From Microcaldota archaeon (GTDB taxonomy: Archaea; Micrarchaeota; Micrarchaeia; Anstonellales; Bilamarchaeaceae): 50,296 nt of DNA. Numbering within the stretch: the first letter of the stretch is position 1; every line of letters starts with the position of its first letter. A program made the position numbers and the translations under genes. The stretch covers positions 1 through 50,296 of the forward strand of contig JAHJCT010000026.1 in assembly GCA_018812715.1 (NCBI GenBank). The letters are read 5' to 3'. Positions 41,461 to 50,165 of the stretch are shown in pieces. Below the pieces are notes generated by a model that had not been told where the DNA came from, did no database searches, and worked only from the letters and a program-made list of their open reading frames with translations.

Positions 41461-42203
41461 TAGTCATCCCCTACTCTTATCGTATCCTGCATCATGATTA
41501 CCATTGCGGTATAAACAAGTGGATAAAGGAAGAAGATACTTACAATCTGAAGCAATGGTATGAAATTAAGCAACCAAGCAACGGCAAATATTATGTAAAT
41601 TCCTATGAAAAACATATGCTTTTTTCTCCAGAAATTAAGCCCCTGCCTGAAAGAATCGTATATGCTGGCATTGAATGCACCAGCAAGTATGAGTGATGGT
41701 GTAAATATCATATGTACTACAAATGTTGCACAGAATGCATAAGTTCCAACTAACCAATCCATGTATTCATATCCTTGCAATACATAAACATAGAGTGCAA
41801 TTGCTGGTCCAACGACAAGCAGCCATATGAATTCGCGTGTTAGCATTATGGCAAACATTTCAGGTGCTTTATCTAATGCATAAGAATAGAATTCCGCGAC
41901 GCTGGTTTTTCCTTTTGTCAATGCTTTTTTATATGCTCTAGCCAGAGCGGCATTAATTCCATTCATGAAAAGCAAAAGTATCGTCAAAATTACTCCAATA
42001 ACCGCAAGTGTTGATATGGCTTCAAGAGTAAGTTCTTGGCCAAATAAGGAAATGAACATGAAATAAATTAGAAATACTCCTATTGCTGCAAAACTGAATA
42101 TCAGACTTATAAAAATGTGCAGCATGGATGCCCATACAAATAGAAACGGTTTTTTCGAATATGCATTGAAAGATTTTTTGAGGCTATTTATCAAACCTCT
42201 CAC
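41460..42203 (-). CDS. Six-helix integral membrane protein
   Basis: A 247-residue protein with about six transmembrane segments (ASMLHIFISLIFSFAAIGVFL; STLAVIGVILTILLLFM; FIWLLVVGPAIALYVYVL; and three more), with a soluble loop around residues 85-110 (AYKKALTKGKTSVAEFYSYAL). The pattern is like archaeal membrane proteins of unknown role annotated as DUF-type. It starts at GTG 42203 after AAGAG. It is the first gene of a two-gene unit with the small charged protein and is divergent from ppcA. Confidence 0.7.
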   Translation of the reverse strand: MRGLINSLKKSFNAYSKKPFLFVWASMLHIFISLIFSFAAIGVFLIYFMFISLFGQELTLEAISTLAVIGVILTILLLFMNGINAALARAYKKALTKGKTSVAEFYSYALDKAPEMFAIMLTREFIWLLVVGPAIALYVYVLQGYEYMDWLVGTYAFCATFVVHMIFTPSLILAGAFNASIYDSFRQGLNFWRKKHMFFIGIYIIFAVAWLLNFIPLLQIVSIFFLYPLVYTAMVIMMQDTIRVGDD

Positions 42204-42229
42204 CTCTTTTTTATAACACTAACAAAGCA

Positions 42230-42240
42230 AATTATTTAAA
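42230..42240 (+). promoter_or_regulatory. TATA-like box before ppcA
   Basis: TTATTTAAAT lies about 28 bp before the ppcA ATG at 42263, consistent with a leaderless mRNA. Confidence 0.5.
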
Positions 42241-42262
42241 TGTCGTCGTCCCTCTCTTTTTT

Positions 42263-43729
42263 ATGAAAAATGTACCTAGGTGCATGAGCACTCAACATCC
42301 GGATAATGTCGCAACTCCTTTCTTTTCTGATTCAGATATTCTTGCACGAGAAGCAGAAGTCAAGGAAGCATTCTTTGTTTTCTCCCAATTAGGCTGTAAA
42401 GAGCAGATGTGGGATAGTGAAGGAAAAGAGGTTGACAATCAGGTGGTTGAAAAGCTTCTCTCCCGTTACCAAGATTTTTTTACTAAAAAACCACTCGGGA
42501 AGGAATTTTTCCTTACATATAGAGTACCTAATCCCTCCGTGGAAAAGGAACAGGGGAAGATTTTACTCGAAACATTACATAGCATTCCGAGGGCATTTGA
42601 TGTAACCAAAGCGGCTGGCATCGATGGTTGTCCCATCTTTGAAGTAATTCTTCCTATGACCACGTCTCATCTTGAACTTGAACGTATCAAAAACTATTAT
42701 GAAAAAGTAATTATTGGGCAACAGGACATTCCTCTTGGCTCAGAGAAAATTTCAGTTAAAAAATGGGTTGGTGATTTCAAGCCTGAAAAGATAAACATAA
42801 TTCCGTTATTCGAAGATTTCAATTCATTGATTACCTGCGATACTATTGTCTCCAAATTTCTTCAAAATAATGATGTAGAATACCAAAGAGTATTTCTTGC
42901 AAGAAGTGATCCAGCACTTAATTATGGTTCTGTGAGTGCTGTTCTTCTTTCTAAAATAGCACTCACAAAATTACACAACATTCAAGAAAAAACTGGAACT
43001 CCCATACTTCCTATTCTTGGTGTTGGTGGTGCACCCTTCCGTGGCAATTTCACACCCAACAATGTGAATAATTGTACTGAAGAATATCCAAGTGTTCAAA
43101 CATTTACTGTGCAATCTTCTTTCAAATATGATTATGCTTTTCGTGATGTTGCTAATGCTGTAGATATGCTAAATCATGGCCACAGACGTCCGCCCTTGGA
43201 AATTAATGAGGCCCGTGCCCTTACTCTTGCGAAAAAAATCCAGAAAGTTTACGAAGGCCAAATAAAACAAATGGCTGATTTGATAAATGGTATTTCAGTG
43301 TATGTACCAAATCGAAGGGCAAGAAAACTTCATATTGGTCTATTTGGTTATTCCAGATCGCTTCAAGGGATAAAACTCCCTCGTGCCATTAAATTCTGTG
43401 CTGCTTTCTATTCTATTGGCATCCCACCTGAACTGCTTGGGCTTTCAGCCCTTACAGAGAAAGAGTTTGATGAACTCAATGATCTTTATGTTAAGATTGA
43501 TGAAGACCTGCGTGATGCTTCAAAATTCATTGACAAAACTAATCTAGGAAGAATGCCCAGTTCTATCAAGAAAGACATTTCCAAAGTCTTAGACTTAATA
43601 GATTATGAAGAAATGCCCGAATATCGAGAGATTACTACTGCAGTATTTGATAACTTCAAAAAAGGCAAACACACAGAAGTTGCAGACGGCATAAAAGCAG
43701 CTGCATGGAAAAGGGGCTTTTTGGGTTAA
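42263..43729 (+). CDS. ppcA: Phosphoenolpyruvate carboxylase, archaeal type
   Basis: Carboxylates PEP with bicarbonate to oxaloacetate, an anaplerotic step. This is the short archaeal-type enzyme, recognised by the start MKNVPRCMSTQHPDNVATP. Other conserved segments are IPLFEDFNSLI, VFLARSDPALNYGSVSAVLL and GVGGAPFRGNFTP. At 488 residues it is normal for the archaeal form and about half the length of the bacterial/plant enzyme. It is followed on the same strand by a TSUP transporter and malic enzyme, which suggests a local carboxylation/decarboxylation module. Confidence 0.96.
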   Translation: MKNVPRCMSTQHPDNVATPFFSDSDILAREAEVKEAFFVFSQLGCKEQMWDSEGKEVDNQVVEKLLSRYQDFFTKKPLGKEFFLTYRVPNPSVEKEQGKILLETLHSIPRAFDVTKAAGIDGCPIFEVILPMTTSHLELERIKNYYEKVIIGQQDIPLGSEKISVKKWVGDFKPEKINIIPLFEDFNSLITCDTIVSKFLQNNDVEYQRVFLARSDPALNYGSVSAVLLSKIALTKLHNIQEKTGTPILPILGVGGAPFRGNFTPNNVNNCTEEYPSVQTFTVQSSFKYDYAFRDVANAVDMLNHGHRRPPLEINEARALTLAKKIQKVYEGQIKQMADLINGISVYVPNRRARKLHIGLFGYSRSLQGIKLPRAIKFCAAFYSIGIPPELLGLSALTEKEFDELNDLYVKIDEDLRDASKFIDKTNLGRMPSSIKKDISKVLDLIDYEEMPEYREITTAVFDNFKKGKHTEVADGIKAAAWKRGFLG

Positions 43730-43784
43730 CCTCATGGTTTATAAATCTTAATGTAGTTTAATGACATGTAATTAAGGCCTTGCT

Positions 43785-44549
43785 ATGTTGTTGGAACTTG
43801 GATTATTTATAACTCTTCTTGCTTTTTTATGCGAATATGTAGACTCTACTTTAGGGATGGGTTATGGCACTACATTAACCCCTATTTTATTATTGTTTGG
43901 GTTTGAACCACTTCAGATAGTTCCTGCAGTTCTTCTTTCAGAACTAATCACAGGATTCCTTGCAGCAGGTGCACACCATTCTATTGGGAATGTTAATTTT
44001 GCAAAAGATTCTGTTCATCTTAAAATAGCTCTTTTATTAGGTGTCTGTAGTATTGCTGGCGTTATTTTTGCCGGTTTTGCTGTAATCAATCTTCCAGTGT
44101 TTTATCTCAAGCTGTATATAGGCCTATTAGTTCTTCTAATGGGAATTCTTATCCTTTGGCACAGAAATTCAAATGGTTCATTCTCATGGAAAAAAATCAC
44201 TGGCCTTGGTGTTCTTGCTGCATTCAATAAGGGGATTTCTGGCGGTGGGTATGGACCATTAGTCGTTACTGGGCAAATGCTTTCTGGCTTAAAAGGAAAG
44301 CCAGCAATCGCCATCACATCACTTGCTGAAGCATGCACATGTCTTGTCGGTGTTCTTTTCTACTTTTTTGCCAATAGTATTATTGATTGGCAACTTGCCC
44401 CTTACCTTATTGTAGGTGCAGTTCTTTCAGTTCCTTTCTCTGCAATATCGCTGAAGAAAATAACTGAACACAAGCTCACCATCTTCGTTGGTATCGCAGC
44501 ACTATTGCTTGGTTTTTTTACACTGGCAAAAACATTCAATCTCCTTTAA
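43785..44549 (+). CDS. TSUP (TauE/SafE) family membrane transporter
   Basis: A 254-residue protein with about eight hydrophobic segments in two similar halves. The first half has EYVDSTLGMGYGTTLTPILLLFG and the second has FNKGISGGGYGPLVVTGQML, the repeated G-x-G-x-G-T/L loops of the TauE/SafE family. Members move sulphite, sulphonates or other organic anions. Here, between PEP carboxylase and malic enzyme, the cargo could be a C2-C4 acid, but this is only inferred from neighbours. Confidence 0.88.
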   Translation: MLLELGLFITLLAFLCEYVDSTLGMGYGTTLTPILLLFGFEPLQIVPAVLLSELITGFLAAGAHHSIGNVNFAKDSVHLKIALLLGVCSIAGVIFAGFAVINLPVFYLKLYIGLLVLLMGILILWHRNSNGSFSWKKITGLGVLAAFNKGISGGGYGPLVVTGQMLSGLKGKPAIAITSLAEACTCLVGVLFYFFANSIIDWQLAPYLIVGAVLSVPFSAISLKKITEHKLTIFVGIAALLLGFFTLAKTFNLL

Positions 44550-44574
44550 AAAACTCCCAGGTAAATTTTTTTAG

Positions 44575-45690
44575 ATGGACAGCATTTCAATTCACAAAAA
44601 ACTCCGTGGAAAGATATTCATAGGAGGCAAAACAAACATCAATACAATTGAAGATCTTTCTACATTGTATACGCCAGGAGTAGCAGATCCATGTAAAGAA
44701 ATAGCAAGAGACAAATCCCTTGTTTATGATTATACAATGAAAGGAAACACAGTTATGATTGTTACTGATGGTTCTAGGGTTCTTGGCCTTGGTGATATAG
44801 GTCCTGAAGCTGCATTGCCAGTAATGGAAGGAAAAGCCCTTATCATGCAGCAGTTTGCTGGTCTAGATGCATTTCCAATTTGCCTAAATGAAAAAAATCC
44901 CGATAAAATAGTTGAAATCATAAAGGCACTCTCTCCTGGCTTTGGTGCCATTAATTTAGAAGACATTTCAACACCAAAGGTCTTTCATATTGAAAAAAGA
45001 CTTACTGAAGAGCTCGACATCCCTATTTTTCATGATGATCAGCATGGAACTGCCATGGTTACACTTGCTGGGCTTTATAATGCACTAAAGGTAACCGGGA
45101 AAAATAAAAATATAAAAATAGGAATTGTTGGGGCTGGCAGTGCTGGCTATGCAATCGCAAAACTTCTTTTTGCTGCTGGTTTTCAAAATATAGTAGTTTT
45201 CGATAGCAAAAGCGCCATACACAAAAATCGTAATCTAGATGGATATAAGAGAGAGCTTTCTGAATTAAATTCTCTTGATTATGAAGGTACAATCTCAGAA
45301 TTTCATGGGGCTGATGTAATAATCTCTGCAGCAAAACCAGGTGCCCTTCCTTTTGAAACAATTAAAGCAATGAAAAAGCCCAATATTGTTTTTACCCTTT
45401 CCAATCCAATTTCTGAACTCTCTTTAGAACAGGCAAGAGAATTGGATATTGATGTCTTTGGAACTGGTAGAAGCGATTACCCCAATCAGATAAACAATTC
45501 TGTTTGCTTTCCTGGATTCCTAAAAACACTTCTTGATCTCAGAATCACTAAAATAACTGATGAAATGAAAATTGCAGCTGCGAAAGGCATAGCAGAAACT
45601 ATAAATCCAACAAAAGAAAAAATAATTCCGGATGCATTCAATAAAGATGTAATTCAAAATATCTACAAAAGAGTCAAATCTTCTTTTTAA
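44575..45690 (+). CDS. maeA: Malic enzyme, NAD(P)-dependent
   Basis: Oxidatively decarboxylates malate to pyruvate and CO2. The N-terminal catalytic part shows STLYTPGVADPCKEIARD and VTDGSRVLGLGDIG with PVMEGKALIMQQFAG. The metal- and substrate-binding INLEDISTPKVFHIEKRL and IFHDDQHGTAMV are intact. The Rossmann domain carries IGIVGAGSAGYAIAKLL. At 371 residues it is the short form without a phosphotransacetylase domain. Which cofactor it uses cannot be told. Its end overlaps the convergent aspA by 17 bp. Confidence 0.95.
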   Translation: MDSISIHKKLRGKIFIGGKTNINTIEDLSTLYTPGVADPCKEIARDKSLVYDYTMKGNTVMIVTDGSRVLGLGDIGPEAALPVMEGKALIMQQFAGLDAFPICLNEKNPDKIVEIIKALSPGFGAINLEDISTPKVFHIEKRLTEELDIPIFHDDQHGTAMVTLAGLYNALKVTGKNKNIKIGIVGAGSAGYAIAKLLFAAGFQNIVVFDSKSAIHKNRNLDGYKRELSELNSLDYEGTISEFHGADVIISAAKPGALPFETIKAMKKPNIVFTLSNPISELSLEQARELDIDVFGTGRSDYPNQINNSVCFPGFLKTLLDLRITKITDEMKIAAAKGIAETINPTKEKIIPDAFNKDVIQNIYKRVKSSF

Positions 45691-47077
45691 TCTCATCATC
45701 AATTGTTGATGGTCCTTTTGCACTTGCAATGATTTTTTCAACATTTTCCTTATTTAAAATCCCCTTTTCTATAATGAGTTGCTTCAAGCTTATTCCTTTT
45801 TCATACGCTTCAGTTACGAGCTTTGAAACTTTTGAATAACCTAAGTATGGATTAAAGGCTGTGGCATATCCAAATGTTTTCTCAAAATTTTCCATTGTTT
45901 GCTTTTCATTGATCTTAATTCCGTCGATACAAAACTCTCTAAACATTTTTGAGCATCTGGTGAGCATTTCTTCACTTTGAAGAATGTCATAAGCTATCAA
46001 AGGGGTTGCAAAATTAAGTTCAAGCTGCCCAGATTGTGCTGCAAGAATTACTCCTTTGTCATTTGCCATCACCTGATAGCTTACCAAGTTCACAGCTTCT
46101 GGGATAGACGGATTTAGTTTTCCTGGCATTATAGAAGAACCTGGCTCTACCTCTGGCAATATTACCTCAGCTATTCCTGCCTTTGGCCCTGATGAAAGTA
46201 ATCGCAAATCATTGGCTATTCTACACAGGCTAACTGCAAATCTCTTTAAGGCCCCAGAATAACTGATGAAATCATTCATATTTTGTGTCATTTCAATTGG
46301 GTCTTTTGCAGCTTTTAGATCCAAATTACTCTCTTTATTCAAGTGCTTTACTACAATTTCTCTGAATTGTGGATGTGCAGTAATTCCGGTTCCTGTTGCT
46401 GTACCCCCAATACCAAGTTCTCTGATTCCTTCAACAGTTCTTTTTAATTCATAAATATCTTTTTCCATAGCCCTTGCATAAGCAGCGAAAACCTGCCCAT
46501 AGGTTATTGGAACAGCATCCTGCAGATGCGTTCTTCCTATTTTCATAACCTTGTCATATTCTTTTGATTTTTTTCCAAAAGCTTTCTGAAGCAGTTCAGC
46601 CTCTCTAACTAATTCTTTTGATAATCTTATTGCGGCTATTTTTGTTGCTGATGGAACAACATTATTGGAGCTTTGAGACATATTTACATGATTGTTTGGG
46701 TGTACAAATTTGTATTCTCCTTTCTGCCCACCTAGTAATTCTTCAGCTCGATTTGCAACAACTTCATTGACATTCATATGCAAAGGAGTGCCTGCTCCTG
46801 CCTGAAAAGCATCCAATATAAATTCTTTATCAAATTTTCCATCAATAACTTCTTGACTTGCATCCACTATTGCATTTCCAACCTTCTTATCAAGTCTGTC
46901 AAGTTCCATATTTGCAAGAGCAGCACATTTTTTGATAAGTGCAACTGAATGTATTAATTCTATATTGACTTTTGTGCCACTCAACTGAAAGTTTTTATTA
47001 GCGCGAACAGTAAAACATCCATAGTACGCATCTTCTGGAACTTCTACTTTTCCTATGAAATCTTCTTCCTCTCTCAT
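45674..47077 (-). CDS. aspA: Aspartate ammonia-lyase (fumarase/aspartase family)
   Basis: Reversibly splits aspartate to fumarate and ammonia. The family loop is GSSIMPGKLNPSIPEAVN (about 310-327), with the catalytic Ser in GSSIMPGK. Two cues favour aspartase over fumarase: GAGT in FQAGAGTPLHMNVNEVVANR (fumarases usually have GSGT), and the 'IPE' after KLNP (fumarases have 'QCE/TQ'). Length 467 is normal. It is the last gene of a minus-strand unit with rfcS and two secreted proteins, entered by a 4-nt overlap. Confidence 0.88.
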   Translation of the reverse strand: MREEEDFIGKVEVPEDAYYGCFTVRANKNFQLSGTKVNIELIHSVALIKKCAALANMELDRLDKKVGNAIVDASQEVIDGKFDKEFILDAFQAGAGTPLHMNVNEVVANRAEELLGGQKGEYKFVHPNNHVNMSQSSNNVVPSATKIAAIRLSKELVREAELLQKAFGKKSKEYDKVMKIGRTHLQDAVPITYGQVFAAYARAMEKDIYELKRTVEGIRELGIGGTATGTGITAHPQFREIVVKHLNKESNLDLKAAKDPIEMTQNMNDFISYSGALKRFAVSLCRIANDLRLLSSGPKAGIAEVILPEVEPGSSIMPGKLNPSIPEAVNLVSYQVMANDKGVILAAQSGQLELNFATPLIAYDILQSEEMLTRCSKMFREFCIDGIKINEKQTMENFEKTFGYATAFNPYLGYSKVSKLVTEAYEKGISLKQLIIEKGILNKENVEKIIASAKGPSTIDDEIKKKI

Positions 47078-47862
47078 CTCTCCACCTTAATCACTAACAA
47101 CAAAAATAGGACAAATGCAATTGGGCAGATCGGTGTTTCTTCAATTGGAGGGGCGGTTGTTTCATTTTCCGTTACATTGGGCGGCCCATGTGGGGGAGGG
47201 GCGATTATCTCTACACATTCTTCATTTTCACATCCATATCCCTGAGCGCAATCTGAATTTGTAACACATTCTGGTTCTTCTACACACTCTTCATGCTCAC
47301 ATGTATAACCAGTTGGACAATCATTATTAGCTATACATTCTGGTTCTTCTACACACTCTTCATTCTCGCACACATATCCTGCCGAACAATCGTTATCAAC
47401 TATACACTCTACACACTCTTCATTCTCACATACATACCCAACTTGGCAGTCAGCATGAACAAGGCATTCTGGAGGTTCTTCAAAACATTTTTCATATGCA
47501 AATTCTATTTCTCTACTTTGATATGCTGGGTTATCTACTCGCAAAATGAACATTGCTGTTAGAAATTCCATACTACCTGCAACTTCCATTGTATACCTTC
47601 CATTAGCATCTGTTTGCCCAGAATTTGGTAGTGCCTGATACCCGTAATCAGTATAGAATAGATATATCCATGCATTTTCCACGGCGTCTTCTTCTGAACT
47701 AACCTCTACAGTAAGTTCTTTACTATCACAGTTTATTGTAATATCAATATCCATTGTTGGAAGATTTTCATTTCCCGTATCCTGCACTTCTATGTAATGT
47801 GGCTTTACCATGAATGCTGTGCTCAATCCTATAAGAAGCAAAACAATAATGAGTGATTTCAT
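47074..47862 (-). CDS. Secreted, membrane-anchored Cys-repeat protein
   Basis: A signal peptide (MKSLIIVLLLIGLSTAFM) leads to a beta-rich domain of about 110 residues (NAWIYLFYTDYGYQ, TDANGRYTMEV), then four tandem repeats DCxxGYxCENEECVE, each with three to four Cys, then a Pro/Thr linker and a C-terminal hydrophobic anchor (ICPIAFVLFLLLVIKVER). It resembles sortase-less archaeal surface proteins displayed outside the membrane. I use ATG 47862; a GTG at 47868 is possible. It is related to the gene upstream and overlaps aspA by 4 nt. Confidence 0.78.
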   Translation of the reverse strand: MKSLIIVLLLIGLSTAFMVKPHYIEVQDTGNENLPTMDIDITINCDSKELTVEVSSEEDAVENAWIYLFYTDYGYQALPNSGQTDANGRYTMEVAGSMEFLTAMFILRVDNPAYQSREIEFAYEKCFEEPPECLVHADCQVGYVCENEECVECIVDNDCSAGYVCENEECVEEPECIANNDCPTGYTCEHEECVEEPECVTNSDCAQGYGCENEECVEIIAPPPHGPPNVTENETTAPPIEETPICPIAFVLFLLLVIKVER

Positions 47863-47867
47863 AATCA

Positions 47868-48449
47868 CTATTCAATCTGTTTTCTTTTAAAAAGTATGAG
47901 GAGAGGAAGCAAGGCCGGGATACATAACTCTGGTGCAGTTTCTTCCTCACTCTCCGTCTGATTAGTTGAATTATTCGAAAGAACTGGATTTTGGATTAAT
48001 GGTGGTTCTTGTGGAGAAGGAATCGTTTGTTTAGTATTATTTGCTATTGGCGCGATCCATGATTCATTTGCAAGACAACATAAAATATCAAAATGTATCT
48101 CCTTTGATCGATATCCATTCTTTTCTATACGTAACATAAACAAACCACGCATAAACGTAACATTACCCGGGAGTTTGTGCTTCACAAATCCATCCTCACC
48201 AGTACTTGCCGAAGATAACAGTGGTGATGCAAAATCGATATATTGTAAGTATGTTTTTGTTCCTTCAACTCCACTCATGTTTGTGTCCATTACATTCAAG
48301 TGTACTTCACCGTTATCACAATCAACTCCAAGCGAATAAAGAAATTCAGGATAAGCGTAATATCCAAGATTTTTCTGCTCATAAATTTGTGGTCCTAATA
48401 TTGCCGATGCAAGAGAAACAATAAATAAAAAAAAGAAGATCCGCTTCAT
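47868..48449 (-). CDS. Secreted, membrane-anchored protein, paralogue of the next gene
   Basis: A signal peptide (MKRIFFFLFIVSLASA) precedes a beta-rich domain (GVDCDNGEVHLNVMDTNM) and an N-x-T/S-rich linker, ending in a hydrophobic anchor followed by basic residues (LCIPALLPLLILFKRKQIE). FMRGLFMLRIEKNGYRSKEIHFD aligns with FLTAMFILRVDNPAYQSREIEFA of the downstream protein, so the two are tandem duplicates; this one lacks the Cys repeats. It overlaps the rfcS stop by 4 nt. Confidence 0.75.
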   Translation of the reverse strand: MKRIFFFLFIVSLASAILGPQIYEQKNLGYYAYPEFLYSLGVDCDNGEVHLNVMDTNMSGVEGTKTYLQYIDFASPLLSSASTGEDGFVKHKLPGNVTFMRGLFMLRIEKNGYRSKEIHFDILCCLANESWIAPIANNTKQTIPSPQEPPLIQNPVLSNNSTNQTESEEETAPELCIPALLPLLILFKRKQIE

Positions 48450-49408
48450 TTTTTGATGCCTGCAAAATGCGCAATAAGAGCCTCTAGCTGTATTCGTTCA
48501 TTTGCGCCTTGTACTAATCTAAAATTGTGCTCACCAATAATCTCTACAAGTTTTATTTTTTGATTTTCTGGAATTTCAAGCTGCGGTATCTCTCTATATA
48601 TCTGTAGAAGAATATCCTCCCCACTTAATCCATATGATATTATCAGTTTATCCAGATTCTCGCGGGCTTCTTTGAATTTTCCTTCAAGTGCAAGCTCCGT
48701 CATAATCTTCACTTCTTTTGGTGTTGCCCTGCTGCTTATCTTATGAACCAACTTTGCAGTTATGTGAGTAGAATGCATACCAGCACCCTGCAAAATATTT
48801 ATCGCCTTTCGCATATCTCCTTCTGAAACATAAAAGATTGCTTCATAAGCGTCTTTGTCTACTTTTAATTTTTCTTCTTTTACTATTTTTTCCAATGCCC
48901 CAACGACATCATTTCCATTAAGTGGTGCAAATCTGAACACTGCACATCGACTCTGTATAGGTTCAATTATTTTGGATGAATAATTAGCCGATATAATAAA
49001 TCTGGTAATTGAAGAATTCGCTTCCATTGTTCTTCTTAACGCTTGTTGCGCGTCTGTTGTAAGAGCATCCCCCTCGTCAAGAAATATCAGTTTGAATGGT
49101 GCATCTCCCAATGAAATTGATCGTGCAAAATCCTTTATTCTTCCCCGCACTACATCAATGCCTCTTTCATCTGATGCATTCAACTCACTAAAATTCCCGT
49201 GCAATTCTTCTCCAAAAAGTTCTTTTGCAAGAGCAAGTGCACACGTTGTTTTTCCTACTCCTGGCGGTCCAGCAAAAAGAAGATTTGGCATGTTTTTTGA
49301 TTTTACGAATGCTTTCAAACTCTTTACTGCCTCTTCTTGTCCTGCCACATCTTCTAACCTTTTAGGCCTGTATTTCTCTGTCCAGGGTAAAATATCTATT
49401 TTTTCCAT
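48446..49408 (-). CDS. rfcS: Replication factor C small subunit
   Basis: AAA+ subunit of the clamp loader that opens PCNA onto primed DNA. Residues 2-20 (EKIDILPWTEKYRPKRLED) match the family start. The Walker A is AGPPGVGKTT (46-55), the Walker B is FLDEGDALTT, the SRC arginine-finger motif is at 153-155 (IQSRCAVFRF) and the box EGDMRKAINILQGAG is sensor 2. The usual Walker B 'DEAD' is 'DEGD'. The length is 320. I use ATG 49408 because upstream residues have no homology and the TATA box is 25 bp away. Confidence 0.96.
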   Translation of the reverse strand: MEKIDILPWTEKYRPKRLEDVAGQEEAVKSLKAFVKSKNMPNLLFAGPPGVGKTTCALALAKELFGEELHGNFSELNASDERGIDVVRGRIKDFARSISLGDAPFKLIFLDEGDALTTDAQQALRRTMEANSSITRFIISANYSSKIIEPIQSRCAVFRFAPLNGNDVVGALEKIVKEEKLKVDKDAYEAIFYVSEGDMRKAINILQGAGMHSTHITAKLVHKISSRATPKEVKIMTELALEGKFKEARENLDKLIISYGLSGEDILLQIYREIPQLEIPENQKIKLVEIIGEHNFRLVQGANERIQLEALIAHFAGIKK

Positions 49409-49427
49409 CAAATGAGTTTTTGACCAA

Positions 49428-49442
49428 TATATATAAATTTTA
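49428..49442. promoter_or_regulatory. AT box between rfcS and KaiC-like gene
   Basis: TATATATAAATTTTA lies about 25 bp from the rfcS ATG and about 29-36 bp from the KaiC-like ATG at 49470, which also has AAGTGATA before it. It could serve both directions. Confidence 0.5.
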
Positions 49443-49469
49443 TACGATATCAACCTCCAAGTGATAAAT

Positions 49470-50156
49470 ATGGATCGCATCGAGACAGGAATTTCTGGTT
49501 TGGATGAAATGCTTAATGGTGGAATCCCGGCAGGCAGGCACGTTGCACTTTACGGTGGGCCCGGGGCAGGAAAAACTTCGTTCTGCTTTGAATATCTTTA
49601 TCGTGGAGCAAAAATGGGTGAAAATGGCCTTTATATTTCACTTGAAGAAACACATGAGGATATCATCGAGAATATGAGGAATTCATTCAGTTTATTTACT
49701 GATACTTCTCAGCTGCTTGCTGAAAAAAAGCTAGAAATAGTAAAACCTGATAAGCTTAATCTTGAAGAAGTAGCCAATTTATTAGAAGACAGAATAACCT
49801 CGAATGACATAAAACGAGCAGTAATTGATTCAGCCACTATGATTCGTCTTTCCTTTGCTACAGAGATAGAATACAGGCAAACACTTTTCGAGTTCCTTTC
49901 GCTTCTCAGAAATTTAGATGTGACCTCAATAACTACTGTAGAAGCAAGCACTGCAAGAAGATCTGAGATGAAATATGATATTGAACACTTTGTTATGGAC
50001 GGTATAATCAATCTTTACAATCTTGATCGCGAGGATCGAAGAGTAAGAGCACTTGAAGTATTCAAAATGCGAGGGACTGACCATTCTCGTGAACTTGTCC
50101 CATTTAAGGTAACCCCTTCAGGTATAAAAGTGTACGTCGGAGAAAAGGTTTTTTGA
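49470..50156 (+). CDS. KaiC-like RecA-fold ATPase
   Basis: A single KaiC domain of 228 residues: ETGISGLDEMLNGGIPAGR, intact Walker A GGPGAGKTS (29-37), YISLEETHED with the catalytic Glu pair, and Walker B KRAVIDSATMI. Unlike the other KaiC-like protein in this window it keeps the P-loop Lys. The end is short (KVYVGEKVF), without a basic tail. It is followed 9 bp later by an S-layer-like gene and may be co-transcribed; a link to envelope assembly is inference only. Confidence 0.9.
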   Translation: MDRIETGISGLDEMLNGGIPAGRHVALYGGPGAGKTSFCFEYLYRGAKMGENGLYISLEETHEDIIENMRNSFSLFTDTSQLLAEKKLEIVKPDKLNLEEVANLLEDRITSNDIKRAVIDSATMIRLSFATEIEYRQTLFEFLSLLRNLDVTSITTVEASTARRSEMKYDIEHFVMDGIINLYNLDREDRRVRALEVFKMRGTDHSRELVPFKVTPSGIKVYVGEKVF

Positions 50157-50165
50157 GGTGTAATG

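Noticed and set aside
45674-47077. Class II fumarase
   Set aside because: GAGT and KLNPSIPE favour aspartase over the fumarase forms GSGT and KVNPTQ, though the family is close.
47280-47480. DNA-level direct repeats as a mobile element or CRISPR
   Set aside because: They encode the Cys repeats DCxxGYxCENEEC in frame.
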